Shown: positions 1 to 13,700 of the stretch, piece by piece | Layout of the letters: every line of letters starts with the position of its first letter | How positions within the stretch are numbered: the stretch's first letter is position 1 | Source: Montifringilla adamsi | Taxonomy: Eukaryota > Chordata > Aves > Passeriformes > Passeridae | Assembly: GCA_017590115.1 (NCBI GenBank) | Contig: JAGGNK010003335.1 | Location: forward strand, 7,813,916 to 7,877,915 | Length of the DNA stretch: 64,000 nt | Direction of reading: 5' to 3' | Translations under genes and position numbers: made by a program | Notes under the pieces: model-generated | What the model saw: only the letters and a program-made list of their open reading frames with translations | Told to the model about the DNA's origin: nothing | Databases searched by the model: none

Positions 1-1017
1 TCCCTGCACAGTTAACCTGCACTACATCCATCAAGTTGTATTGCACGTTTTCCAAACCAGAAACGAGTGGCCTGTGGCCACAGCACTGTCAGTGACAGCT
101 CACAGTGGTTTAGCAGCTTAGATCACTTGCATTTTTTAAGGTGTGATGACTCCAACACCAGGCAGAGGAAACAAGATACAAGGAAGACATAAAAAGAGAA
201 GTATTTTGAAAAGAAGGTATTGACAAGAGTGTTTTGCTCTGGTTACAAAGGACTTGTGGTTGTTTTAAGTAAAACAAAAGTTTTAACAGTTTAACCAGAC
301 ATTTAAGCAATAAAATTCAGTCAAGTCACAAGCTCAAGGGATTGCTAAGCCTGGAAGGCAGCAAAGAATAAGGTCACAAACACAGGGAATCCTGTCTGAG
401 AGAAAATTGTTACAAGTATTTTTCTTCTCCTAAAATGCAAACCATGGAAGGACAAGGGGCACAAAAAAAATATCCATCTGCAACTTCAGCCTTTATTTGA
501 AAATTCAGAGCTGCTTCAAGTTGTCCAATGACATGGAAACCAAAACAACTGACAGATTTTTCTGAAAAACTGAAATATGAACTGCTGTGTTTGGCAGGTT
601 AGTGATTTTAAGTCAAATTCAGCCAATTCAATAGTTTACACTTAATAAAACAAAGACAAACAAGACACAATGACAATTTAAACTAAATTATACAATTAGA
701 CAAAGTGTTTTTAAAGTCTTGGATGAGAGACTCAGGGTCATGACCTTTTAAAACAATAGAAAACAAAACCAAAACAAAACATGCCACCTAGAATGCAACT
801 TGGACTTTTTTGCTTCTTTCTTTAGTTTTCCCTTATATTTTTTCAAGGTTCTTAATTAAGCTGCAGATGGTTCTGAAACAAGATGAGACCTATGTCATGA
901 CTTGATTGCTCTTACCACGTGTACAGGAACATGCTGTTGTCTCCTGCTTTTACTTTGTAAATAGTTTTATTTATCACTCCTCCCTAACTATAGTGTGAGC
1001 TAAAGAGTAAAAATTAC

Positions 1018-1165
1018 CTTCCCATTTGTCACCATCGGATACATTCTTCAGATCCAGATGTGGCACTTGGACACCCGGCGCTTCCTCGGGACCATGAACG
1101 CTGTCATCCCCCAGCACCTCTGAATCAGGGTTTGCATTAAGATCACAAGTCCTGCTACTTGAATC
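1018..1165 (-). other. FAM13B: FAM13B coding exon, residues 446-495 (last in window)
   Basis: Acceptor ttgttaaatacag and donor GGGAAG then gtaatt. It encodes [17 protein letters not shown] and the conserved [15 protein letters not shown], matching FAM13B. It ends in phase 1. The rest of the gene is to the left, and 1-1017 is intron with nothing else recognised. Confidence 0.92.
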
Positions 1166-1671
1166 CTGTATTTAACAAACAGAACAATTTTATTATTACT
1201 TAGCAGCTGGAAATCAGGTATTTAATCAGTTCCAGCACTTCTAGAAATTTTAAGGAAAAAAGAAATCTTTCCAAAGTCGAGGAGTTAAGAATACAGACAC
1301 ACACCCCAGCAGCCATCAATTATTTACATTCCAAAACATTTCTTACATGAGATGCATAAGCATAAACTTGCTGTGCTGCCCTAAGTTTCTGTCAAGTGAC
1401 ATGATGAGCTCTCTAACAGAGGTCTTGCAAGCCTTGCAGCCACCATAAGATGTTAAAAACTAAGTTTATTGTGTTATTTCACATTTATATTTCTTATAAG
1501 ATGCTGTGTATCTGTATAAAAATGAAATCTTTCTTACCAGAAATGCCTCTGAAGATTTTCTATCATTGCCATCAAGCAATATACTATTTTCCCTAAAAAG
1601 AAGACACAGACCTCATTATTATTTTAAATGGACATTATCATTTAAATGGACAGGAAACACTATACACTCCC

Positions 1672-1703
<32 letters not shown>

Positions 1704-4700
1704 CCCATGCAGTTTAAGCAGATAGGCAACATATTTATTTAAGGCAATAATTAAAACTCTGGGGGATTAAAGTTAGATTACTTTTTTTCCAATTTCTGAT
1801 TTTCACATTGAATTTCAAGTCGTAGCATGTAAACAACAACTAGACTTGGATAGAGCTGAAAATAAAACCAGCTCAGACCTTGATTCTCAAACAGAGAGCA
1901 AACATTTTAAAACTCAACGGAACAAAAACTGATATTTCAATCAGTGCTTAACTAAAGCTGCAAATTAACAGAGCTTTCTGGCTAGTCACTGTTGCTAACA
2001 TTAATTCTTCAATGATTAAGAGCAATAAAATGTGCCAAAATATTTTGAAGAAAATAAATTTTTATTCTGTTTCTCTTGCTCATAACATAGGGCTGATCAC
2101 ACAAAAAAAAAGCTGTAGGTTAATCTTATAGATTTGTATGACTACAGAAAAACACAAACCTTTCACTATTATTTTCTCCATCAACATCTTCATCTTCATC
2201 ACACGGTTTCAATAATATGTCTGCAGTCTGTTAGGAAAAAGTATGTTTAGAAAGATCTGGGAATGGCTCTCAACAGAAAACATTTCCATGATCATCTCTG
2301 ACCACAAAATGCCCTCAAGAACTGGAAGTTTCTTATGTGCGTGGATGGAAACCACGCTTTTTAACCATGTGACATTTTCACATCCCAAGTAAGGCCAGTG
2401 ACCAGGTGTTGTAATCACCAGAAGTCAGATATAGACTTTTCATCTTCAGACAAACCGTTTTTTATTATTTCTTCAAGAAAGGTGTACCTAAAATTGTGAC
2501 TCATGACATGAAGCTTGGGGTGACTAAAATCATGGCAGTTTGTACATCCTAGTCTCAAAAACAGTTGTGCCCAACATATATGAAATTAAGCAAGTCTGAC
2601 AAACCTTTTAAAGGAGCTGCTAATCCCTGTAACTAAATAAAGCAGCAACAGAATTGGAAGGGGATGAAAAAGTGCTGTCAGTTCTATGACACCATCTCAC
2701 AAAACAAATTCAGATGAGTCCATGTCACCACTTTGTTCACTAGAAGTATTTATGCCAAAGCCCAGTAGTTGATTTCTTCAGAAAAGTGTCTTATTTGGGG
2801 GAATACAAGAAATTTGAAATAGAAAATATGTCATTTGGTTTTAAACTTCAGGAATTCTCACAAAATGATCTTTACAGTGTCTGAATGTAACATCAAGTTA
2901 CCAGGAGACTTCAAACACACCAACAGTTGCCAGCTTTATGCTGCTGACAGCAACTGACACCCCTGTCAGAAAAAACATCATTCTTCTGTTGACATTATTT
3001 CAGTCCTCAAGCCAAATTCCAATCTGGGGAAACAATTTTTAATTACAGTGCATTTGTCACACTCCAGCAGATATTTCCATCGTGGAGATGAACTGTGTAA
3101 GTCTTGCACAGTCACACTTATTCGAATTGTGGAAACAGCTGCTTCTATTTCCATTTTGGGCCCAAAGGAGAACTCACATGCAGAGCTTTCTTTTCCCACA
3201 ACCCTACACACCCCTCTCAAACTCCTTCCATACAGGAGAATCACCACATTTCTCTTCAACCTCTCCCCAGATGGTACAACTCTCCAATTGGAAACAGTGT
3301 ATCAATAAGATGGAAAAAACTAACATTGAAAAAAACAAAACTCCACACCAAAATGTCACCACCTTACTACTGCCAGCAATAGACAGAAGTCCATCAAAAA
3401 GCAAAAAAAGGCCAAGAATGACAGCAGGTGTGACAACTGAAGTATTTCTATTGTGCACTCACAAGCATCATATCCCCCTTCACATCCAATACCATGTTTT
3501 ATGCATTTTGTGCTATAGGATAACAATCTAATTATTTTTTAGAACAAGTTTTGGCAATAAGGTATGAGGAAAGAACCAGGACAATGAATATATTCTGTGA
3601 AATTTAATTTACAGAATGGAATTCCAAAACAATATACTAGTTTGTGGGAACAACTGGAAAATTTGGTTTGCTAGGTGATTCAAGAGAGTCATTTGGGATC
3701 CCCAACAGCACACAAAAGCCCAAGAGCAGAACACATCCCAGTAGTGAAAAGCACTACGGAAACATTTTGTTTAATAAAAATACAGATTCCAGATGACTCA
3801 ATTTCACTATGCTAAGGCATCCATTCCCATCTTTGCAAGTTCAAAGACCCATTAAATTCTTCTAGTTAATTTAAGTCTACTAACAATAGGTTTGCTTATC
3901 TGGTTATCTTTCAGGAAACAGTCCATAACCAGGAAGATTTATGGACTCACAGGCAAGAAGCTGAAAACCATTGCAGAAACTTCTCTACACGTGTGTAAGA
4001 AACCTCTCCACCCACAAAATTAATAATTTAGATTTGTAACAACAAAAGTGTTAGCAAATAAATAAGGAACTATAGATTTGGTTTTTTCATTGGAAGGTCT
4101 TATCTGACAGCTGGATATACTTGATGCAGTGGAAGAATACTCTCTCCTCTTGCACTTTAACTGTTATCCTTGATTTCATTTTTGTCAGCACATATTTTAC
4201 AGAATTCCTTGACTCCATCAACTAGTGAAGAGATAAAGATGTGCTGAAAAGAACAGGATATCTCTGCCTACCATAGAAGGAACTGGAAATAGAGAGGAAA
4301 GGCTGTAATTAGCTAATGACAAAACCTTCCTAGCACAAGCACAGCCAAGAGGTTGCAAAGTCTCAAGGTGACTGCTACCCTTTCCTGATCCATGCAAGGT
4401 GACTCTGGGCTATGCTGTAATCAGCTCTACAGCTTCTGCTCCTCAGGAAGCCTTTACTAACACAGATGGCATTCAAACCAGTGCTATGCTGCCTCATACT
4501 CCAGCTTACCTCAGCAGAAGGAAGGGCTGGTATCTGTGAAAGAAGAATGGAAAAATATCAGCCAGGGACCAAACAAGTCACACCAAAATACACAGAGATT
4601 TCTCAGTGCACATGGCACAACAAGGAAGACAACTGACTGCACAGAGCAAAAGCACCACGTAAAGCTACATCAGAGCTCTTAGGAAGACTTGGATCTCTAG

Positions 4701-7700
4701 AGCACTAAAGTTGCAGCAACTTACGATTTGATATACAGGAGAATCTTCCTCTCACCTGAATGCTTTCTTCTTCCTCAGTTACAGTATCATGTTTCATAGC
4801 TTCACTGTCTAAATCAGTGCAAACCAATACTTCAGAGCAGTCTCCTGTGTTTTCACTGCTACCAGTGTCATTATCTTCAATAACATCATTCCTAAAGATA
4901 CAAACAGAAAGACTTTAGAAACCTGTTGTTACAACTTAAAAACCTGTTGTTACAACTTAAAAAAAAACAAAAAAACCCACCACAAAAAAAAACACTTCCC
5001 CCCCTTTAACGTTATCCAACATCAGGATGTTTTTTGTTTGAGGTTTTGTTTTTTTTTTAACAGAATTATTCTGACCTGTAGGCAAAATTAATTATTAATG
5101 TGGTGTTTTGTACATCCAGACATGACAGACGTAATAAAATGTATTTATTTGATTCTTGTCTGAAGGGTCAGGCATACACCTCACACTTACAGTACTAACC
5201 TAAGGAATTAAATCACAATAGCCAGAAGCAATGACATCCTGAAACTACAGTGACTCAATGACACTGCTGTGGCTACACTCCTCTCAGTACTGAGGCCAGT
5301 TAGTTTATAGCTACTGTCACTGGGTTCCCCTCCAGTGAGAAATCCCATTATTTCTAACATTTAATCTGCTAAGACTTCAACTTAAGGCATGTAACACTAC
5401 AGCCAGATTAAAACTAATTGACACCATATTTATATTCACATATATGCTTTATGTGCCACCACATGACTCTGTCATTCATCACAAGCCTTTGACTTCTTTG
5501 CCTTCCTATTCCTCACTCAAAAAGAATTCCAGACCACATCTAGAAAGCTCCTTCTCTATCAGATAAAGAGAAAATAAACAAGATGGGTTGAAAATTAACA
5601 TTTTAACTCTTTTTTCTTAATTCCAGCCATTAAATTAGCACTAAGAAATTGGCACTGGATCACTGCTTTTTTCAGTTCTTAATTTAACTGTGTATTTGCC
5701 TTGTGCATACTCTGTTGCTTTAAAGAACCCAGACACCCCCTTGAAGAACAATATCATGTATCCTCTCTCACAGTTAATCCACAGTGGAATGATGATCAGA
5801 AGCATTTGCAGCAGTGCCTGTGCCAGAGGAGGATACTGGTTTCAAACCGGCAGTGATGGCACTTGGAGCCTCCCCCTCTGAGATCAGCCAACCTTTACAG
5901 CACTTACACTGGGACTGAAGGAATTCAGCTGCTACAGGGCTGAGAGGCAATTACCCCCTTACAAACTACTTCAAAGACATTGAATCTTTAGCACTAAAAC
6001 TCAGATTTAATTGATCATTACCAGCAATGACTATTACTTTTATGATCCACTGCAAACTTTATTCCTATCTTCTAAAACCAGTAAAGACTGAACAATTTAG
6101 AAAAGAGCATCTAAGTCTCTGAACACTTCATGTATTTCAGGTTCTGTTCATCTGTTCCAGCTCTGACCAACAAAGAATCTTAGGTACTGAAATCTTAACA
6201 CATTTTTGAAGTCTGAGTATTAATCACAACTACTTATTTTTAATGAAGCACCAAAATGTACCAGCTTCCAAATGCTGCCATGGCAATCACTGCACTCAGA
6301 ATCTGTCCTGATTTAAAAGAAAAATAAATCTGATCAAATAAAGTTGGAACTGTATGCAAATAGACCCACAGTGGTCATTCTATCCATTTTTGGCTGTTTC
6401 ATTGACACTGGTAGCCAGAGCAGTAAAGTAGTTATGTTGATGTGGAAAGACAGGGCTATGAAACAGAATCTACAATAACTTTAATATGTTAACATTTTCT
6501 TGTAAATCACATGGATGAGATAAGAATGAAAGCACTTGAGTAAATTTAAGTTCCTGTGCTATTTGCACAGAATTCAGCAGTAAAGCAGACACTACCCTTC
6601 ACAGCATTTTTAGCTATAAGATCAATTTAAAATACTTCTGCTTCAAGAGCAATTGATTACTGGCACCTGATGGAAGCTGATTTGTTTTAAAATACATAAA
6701 ACTGAAGTCAACAGCCAAAGTTGTAACTTTTGGGTCTAGGTGGGGGGTTTGGGTAGTTTTTTTTGGAAGAGTTAAGATACACAATCCTACAGAATTCATC
6801 ACAGACACAACAAAATCTTACTGGTTGTTAGATCCTTCCTCATCCCCACTGGGATTTTTTGTTTCATTGTTACAGCCCAGTCGTTGTTGTTGCTGTATGT
6901 GTTTCAGATCGTTATCCAAGCTGCTCTGCAGGTCGAAAAGATGCTGTTCCACAGCTGCTCTGATTGTTCTTTCTAAAATGCTAAAAAAAAAAAATAAGAT
7001 GGAAAAGTCCTATTAAGAGCTCTACTTTTGCATTGATCAACTAGACAGAAAGGCAGAGATAAACCTTACATGACAATAATTTTTGATGGCAGTACTTCAA
7101 GGCAAGAGACTAACTTTTCCAAAAAGGCAGTGGAAATTACTACACTTACTATTTCTTAATCCATTAAGATTTACATGAAGTATTACGAAGTTTATCAACA
7201 GTATTTTAAGATTAATCAACACATTACAATAACTAACCTATTTTTTAACAATTATACACAAAAACTTAGAAGAGCCTTATAGATTACTGTGACAGTAAAT
7301 TCCTGTGTCTGTAACAGGTGAGAATCAACCCTGGAGCAGATTCCACTTCATCACATGTGGCTGCACCCTCTCCTGAACAGGGCTGCCATCTTAAAAGGCA
7401 AAAGCCAACAAATAGGAGCAACAATCAGCAAGTACCTGATGAAGGACACAGGATATACCCAAAATTTCATCAAGAACAATACTCTTTAAAAAAAGTATTC
7501 TTTAAAAACTACTCCACTGAGCACCTGTCAGGCAGCTCATCCTCAACACAAAAGAAGCCTCTAAAAATCCGCCTGTAAAAATCTTAAGCTATTTAATCCC
7601 ATTTTAACTCTGAAATTGTGCTTTTATTTTTCCTCCACATAGGTACAAAGAATTCCACTGAACTGTACTCAGCATCACTTGTGCTAAAATTACAATATGA

Positions 7701-10700
7701 ATGGTATTATAAGCTTAAGTAAAAAACTTCAGATGTATCTAAGTGTAAAACCAAAGTTCTGGACTCTGGACTCAAGCACACTGCTCTCATGCTCCTGCAG
7801 TCAACAGCACTGACAGGCATTTGGTACTTCCTGCATTAGTGTTATATGCCACCAGTGAAATCCTTCACAGTATAATATGTTCCTTCATAACTGTAATCAA
7901 ACCTACTGCATTTTTTTGAAAGGATACATAACTTCTATGCATGTTCTAGCAAGAGCACAACTCAAACATTTCATATTTTCATTATACTTACTCTGCAGAG
8001 GCTGGCAAGATACTTATGGGAGAGATATGAGCACTGCAATAAAGAAAGAAAAGTTAATATAATGCAAAAACTTATCACACTAAATAGAAGTCTTGAAGTC
8101 AACAGAAAGCAACCTAAAAATACTTAAATATTGCATGTGATGCAGCTACCAGAAGTAGAATAAACATGAAAGGAACACCCTGACTTGCAGTCCTCTATTA
8201 TTTAAATGACAAAATCTTAAGGAGCACCACCACGAGGCAGAAAGTTGTAGAAGTAGCAATGCAGATTTCTGTCTCACAAGAGCCAATATTTGTTGTGTTA
8301 TGAAGCTCCAAGCTCTCTGATGTATGGTCTTTCCCATGGGAAATACTAATCATTCTGTAGTCAAACATTTCCTGACACCTTGCTTAAGAATGCAGATTTT
8401 AACCTTGCTGCCTAAAGCAAATTCCAAATTACTCTGATTTCCCCCACAGGTTCTTCCCACTGTTGCATAATTTTGTTCTGCAATGCTCAACAGATCTTCA
8501 ACACTCTCTGAGCACAGCTACAACATTTCAAGTAGAAGGCAGATTTTGGGACAGGAGCCTGATTTTTGTAAAGCATCTGGAAATCTCCAGACAAAGCCAC
8601 TTCAACCTAGAATGTTAAACTCCTCGAGGAGGGGTGGGAGGGTGGAAATCAACATAACTAACACAAGCCAGTTAAGTCATGTGTGTGTGGTCCCTCTACA
8701 ATTTTTCATTAATATGATTAAAATTTTATTATAAACAGAATACTTAAAACTTCAGACAAAGTGACCATAAAGAATAAAAGCTGAGAAATCTGCTATAAAC
8801 AACCCTGAATTGCAACACAGACACCTCACCCAGAAAAAATTAAATATTAATTTCAGCTTAAGTTGGAGGCAGGGAGGGAGGTAAAAAAAAAAGCTTTTTC
8901 TTTCTATTACAGATAACTAAGCTCAAAAAGCTGAAAAAGATTTTAAGCTACTCTTTACCACGCAGCAACACTGTTGCCAAAGTTGATTTAAAGTATCATT
9001 TTCATGAATGCATATGGTAAACCTCGAAATACAAAGAAGCTTGCCACTGCCCTGGAGAACTAGCAATAATTACCTCTGGGAGGTGTCCTATCAGTTTTAA
9101 ATGCTATGAGCCTTGCTTGCACTAAAAAATGCAGACAGTCTCTCTGTTTACCCAAGAATAGTTTTAACACAGCAAATACCTTGGTTAGAACTTCCAAGGT
9201 TTATTAGTAGTTCCACCACTAGAGAGAAATCATCTCAAGCAGTCTCTATTTTTCCTTCCTCCAAGTAGGTGAAACACAAGCAATAAAGGGCTTTCAATTA
9301 AACATAAGGTGATAAAGAAAGTGGTTAAGGTATTTATTTTAAAATAACTATACCAGTTTGCCTTAGACACCTTGTACTGGGCCAAGAGCAGAGTGCACAG
9401 AATTTAAAGCCCATATGACACAAAGTGAACAAGCAGGTGCTCATAGATGCTTTTAAATTCTTTTCCTCCCTTTTGTTTTTTTAAATGGAAACTGGCTGAC
9501 AAATCAAGTTCATCTTATGATTTGTGTGTGTGTGCCTGGTGAAAAGCCAAAGCTGATCTACTCCAAATGCATTGAGAACAGACAACACTCAACTACTATT
9601 TCAAAGCAGACATAGCTTCAGGAAATTAAAACACCTTGTAGCCACTGATTTCAAAGCTGCAGATCAAATAACTGAGGGGGAACATGCTGACATTTTATAT
9701 TTTTCTTACAAACAAAAAAATGGAGGAGGCAGTTTACTGCTTAGGGTATTTACATGACATTTGTATTTCCATGCACAGAAGTTCAGCATAGTCCTACAAC
9801 CGAAGTCAATTTCCTGATAAACATACTTTGTATCAGCAATACTTGAAATAAAAATTGAAAATATGAAGCTACAAGTTTAGCTCCATGAACAAAGTACGAG
9901 AAAAGAAGCACCATCTTGGGAGAAAAACCCCAATAATATTTCAAAATACAAAGTATCCATCTCAGTAAGTTCTACCAAAGTTGCATTATAAAAGGTATGC
10001 TTGTATTCTAAAGGTACAAATACATAATTGTGTAAATTGAAATTGAATTAGTATTGAAACAGTCACTCCTTGGACAAATTGGTAGAAAAAAATGAGGCAA
10101 TTAGAGCACAGAACATTGCAACACCCTAATTGCAAAAGAGAGCAAGAAAAACTCAGTCAAGGGCACAAGTACAAACACTATTTATAGGAAACTGATGACT
10201 TGAAAACCTTTTCTTCTACCACTTGAGACAATGAGGAAATGTGTCAAGAATAGGGAGAATCAAACTCATCTCCAAAGAATCCAGATGATTCCAGACATGG
10301 TTCAGAACAAAATTTTCCATCCTAGTGTGTAACCTTCAGCCCCCAGCACAGGATGGCTCTCCAGTGCTTTCACTCAACACCTTTGGGAGCATTAGAGGTA
10401 CTCAGCAAAAGCTGTGCATAAATCAGCAGTATTACAAATCCTAAAGAATCCTCTTACTACATGAAGAATATCTTACATCTTCAACTCCCTTTAGCAATTA
10501 AGCACTTTCTGAAACAAATGTGACAATCTTAGTGAAAAGCCATTACAACTTCTAAGCCCACCTACCACAGTTTAAGGATACTTTTTAAAAGCTGTAATTT
10601 ATAATGCCAGACAGAGCCTTAACGCAGCATGACACAGCAAGACACAGAAAGGTAAACATCTTTGTTTCATAATGCTAACTCCCTCCTGAGAATCCCTCCA

Positions 10701-13700
10701 GCACAGCTCCCTAACCAGAAAAGGTCCCAGTAAAAACATATCCCAAGTAGAAAAATACATTAACTGGAGAAAAAACATGTCCAAGTTCTCCTTGGTAATT
10801 TCCTGACTGTACACACATTCTTATTTCTCACTAAAATAATCAGTTGTGGTATTATTTCATTTTGTATCTCCAAACCACATTACATTTAATCTCACATAAT
10901 TTTAAAAGTTAAAGCCTTACTTGCGATCATACCAAAATCACATTTTCTTTTCATATATTTACCTGTGCAGCAGAACTTTGCAGGCCATTCTGATTATTTT
11001 TGCTATCCCAAAAGAGCACTTCATGTAAAAATGCTTCATCTGGAAGCCAGCAAAGCGTGCTGTGGGCTGCTGGCTGTGCATGCTGCTGGCTGTGCTCCGG
11101 GGGCTGCCTGCGAGCGGCACCTCTGGAGTGCTGCACTAAACCCTGCAGTCTAAATAGAAATCGACTGCAACATGAGGTCACTCCTGACAATAAGCTGCCC
11201 AATCAACACTTGAAAGCTCTCCTAACGTGTTGTTTACAGATTTTCCAGGATGGAAGGAGGAAAAAGTATTTGGATGCTAGAAATAGCACTACATTAAAAT
11301 AATAATGTATTCTCTAGCAGTTTAGGCAGCTCTTCTATTCAGTCAGCTATACCATGGATTTTGTCTCCCTTAGCAGGTGTTAATATTATCACTTCTCTCT
11401 GATCAGAGCTAATTAAATAACAAAAGGGTTAACAAAAGTATCCCAGAAGCAGTGAGGATATTGCCCTTGTCACTGCATTTAGTAGAAACAAAGTAAATTG
11501 TTTATATAACTTACTGCCTGTCACATCTCATATTTTTACACATATAATTTTGAAAACTCCAAAACGAAAGAGATTTTATATGAGGCTTCTAACTGACAAC
11601 CTTTGAGATTAACTGCCCAATTAAAGCAAATACTGCTTGGCAAGGCTCAGGGATGAAAAATTTGGAATAATGACAGAGAAGGATTCTAAAGCACTTATTT
11701 CACCAGCATGTCTTAAAATTCAGCTGCAATGCTGAGTCAGTAATTCTTTACTCCAAAAGTCAGGACAGCAGAATGGAAAGAGCCGTGGGGAAAAGGCTTC
11801 TGGTAAAGGAGAACAAGTTTCCTTTATGTGCTCAACACCAACCTGGGAGCAACAAATGCTCCCTGCTGTGTAATGGGCTCAAAGATCACTCCACAGGTTT
11901 ATTAGAAATACCATTTTCAAGCAGTCACTAAACCAAAGTGCATTACTGATTATCCACATTTTCACAAGATCTCTAACTCAAAGTCAAATTAACACCATGC
12001 AGCGCAGGAAGGTCATAGGTTTCAGCAAGAACAAACAGAATGAGTAGAGAAAAAAGACAGTGAGCAAAATTAGAAGCAAGTTATAGTCCAAATAACAAGG
12101 AGGAAGGTCAGATGCCCCATTGTACAAATCAAGATAAACAATCTCTTTTAGTATTCTTCACAGAGAGACCAAAATACAGGGATATTTGGTTCCCAAAATC
12201 TGACAACAACAAAAAGGAAACAAAACCCCAGCTTAAAGAACTACAAGAATCATGTTTAAGATCTACTTCTCCTCCTCCTTCCTGTATAAGCTGCCACAGG
12301 CTCTACATCAGGACAAAGATAAATAATCCAAATAAACCTGCATGAACATTTGCTTTCTTAACGATTTTTTTCCTTACATCGAGAAACTAAGACAAAAACA
12401 AGGCCACTAAATACACACATAAAAGCCATCAGGTTTGGGAAAATATTTACAGTATTTATAGTGGTTAAAAGTTTAATAAAGAGCACTTTCTCATTCACTT
12501 TATTTTTTTTTAACTGTTTCCTGCAGTTGTTCTGGTTTAACAGTCAAAATTCTCCTCCTAAAGGATTCCTCCTTATCCTTCCCCACAAATTATTTAAAAT
12601 GCCAACCATAATTAATGTCTATTCATTTTTAATTAACCTTAAACATCTAGTAAAATGTTTGTCTCTTCAGGCTATCCAATTTAAACTTTCAAACATGTTG
12701 AGTTTGTCACTACTGCTGTGTTTACACATTCCAGAAGCAACCTAATACCTGTGAATAGTTAAACTGTAACTTTTTTTAAATTTAATTCAAACTAAAAATA
12801 AGAAGCTTTATTACTGATAAAGATAATTAACTATTAAAATATAATTTCAATTACGAAACAGAATCATGATTCCATCATTATCTGGCATTTTACAGCTTCT
12901 TGCCATGAAGCAGAATGAAGCATGCAGCCAGCAGCTGAACACACTTCAACCAAAAATCCACATTCTTGAAACTACCCATTCTTAGGAAGTAACTTATTTG
13001 TGATTTTCCCTGCATTTCTTCTACTTTCAGTCATATTTTTATTATAGATTCCTCCTACTCATCCCTACAATTTCTTACATGCAATGCCCATACCAAACAC
13101 ATGCTGCAGAGGGGAAGAGGTAAAATTCACCATCTGTAGAATGTAAACTCCAAGTACAAATAAAGCAGACTTAACAATAAAACCTTGCATACTACAAACA
13201 AGTAAAATACAAATCTGTGTATTAAGCAAGCACCAATAAGCTCTCAAATGGAAGTATGATTTTATGTTTACACACTCTTTTATGGGAATTGCGCTTAAAG
13301 CTGGGTCACCTTCCAACATTCCTGCCTATATGGCATTTTGCAACTTCCAAACCTGCCCACAGCTCTCCAGAACCACGTGACAAGAAACAGTCCCAGGATC
13401 TCCCATTGGAAACATGGTACAGAACAAGTTTGGATCTACCAGCACGCAGATTCGTCTTATTTCTGCTATAAAGTTTACTGTTTAAATACCACTTTACAGT
13501 TTCACTAAAATATGTTCTTTTTAACTTTGCCTGCATAAATTCCCATACTTAATCTCATCTGATCCTACAGGCATTCCTCTGCTGAATTTAGGAACAGTTA
13601 TTTTAACCCACATTTTACTATTATAAGAACTGCACCTACTTCTAAAGCTTCACTTTGTAGACACCAACACTTATCTCAAAAGTCTGGCAGTTTCTCTCTC

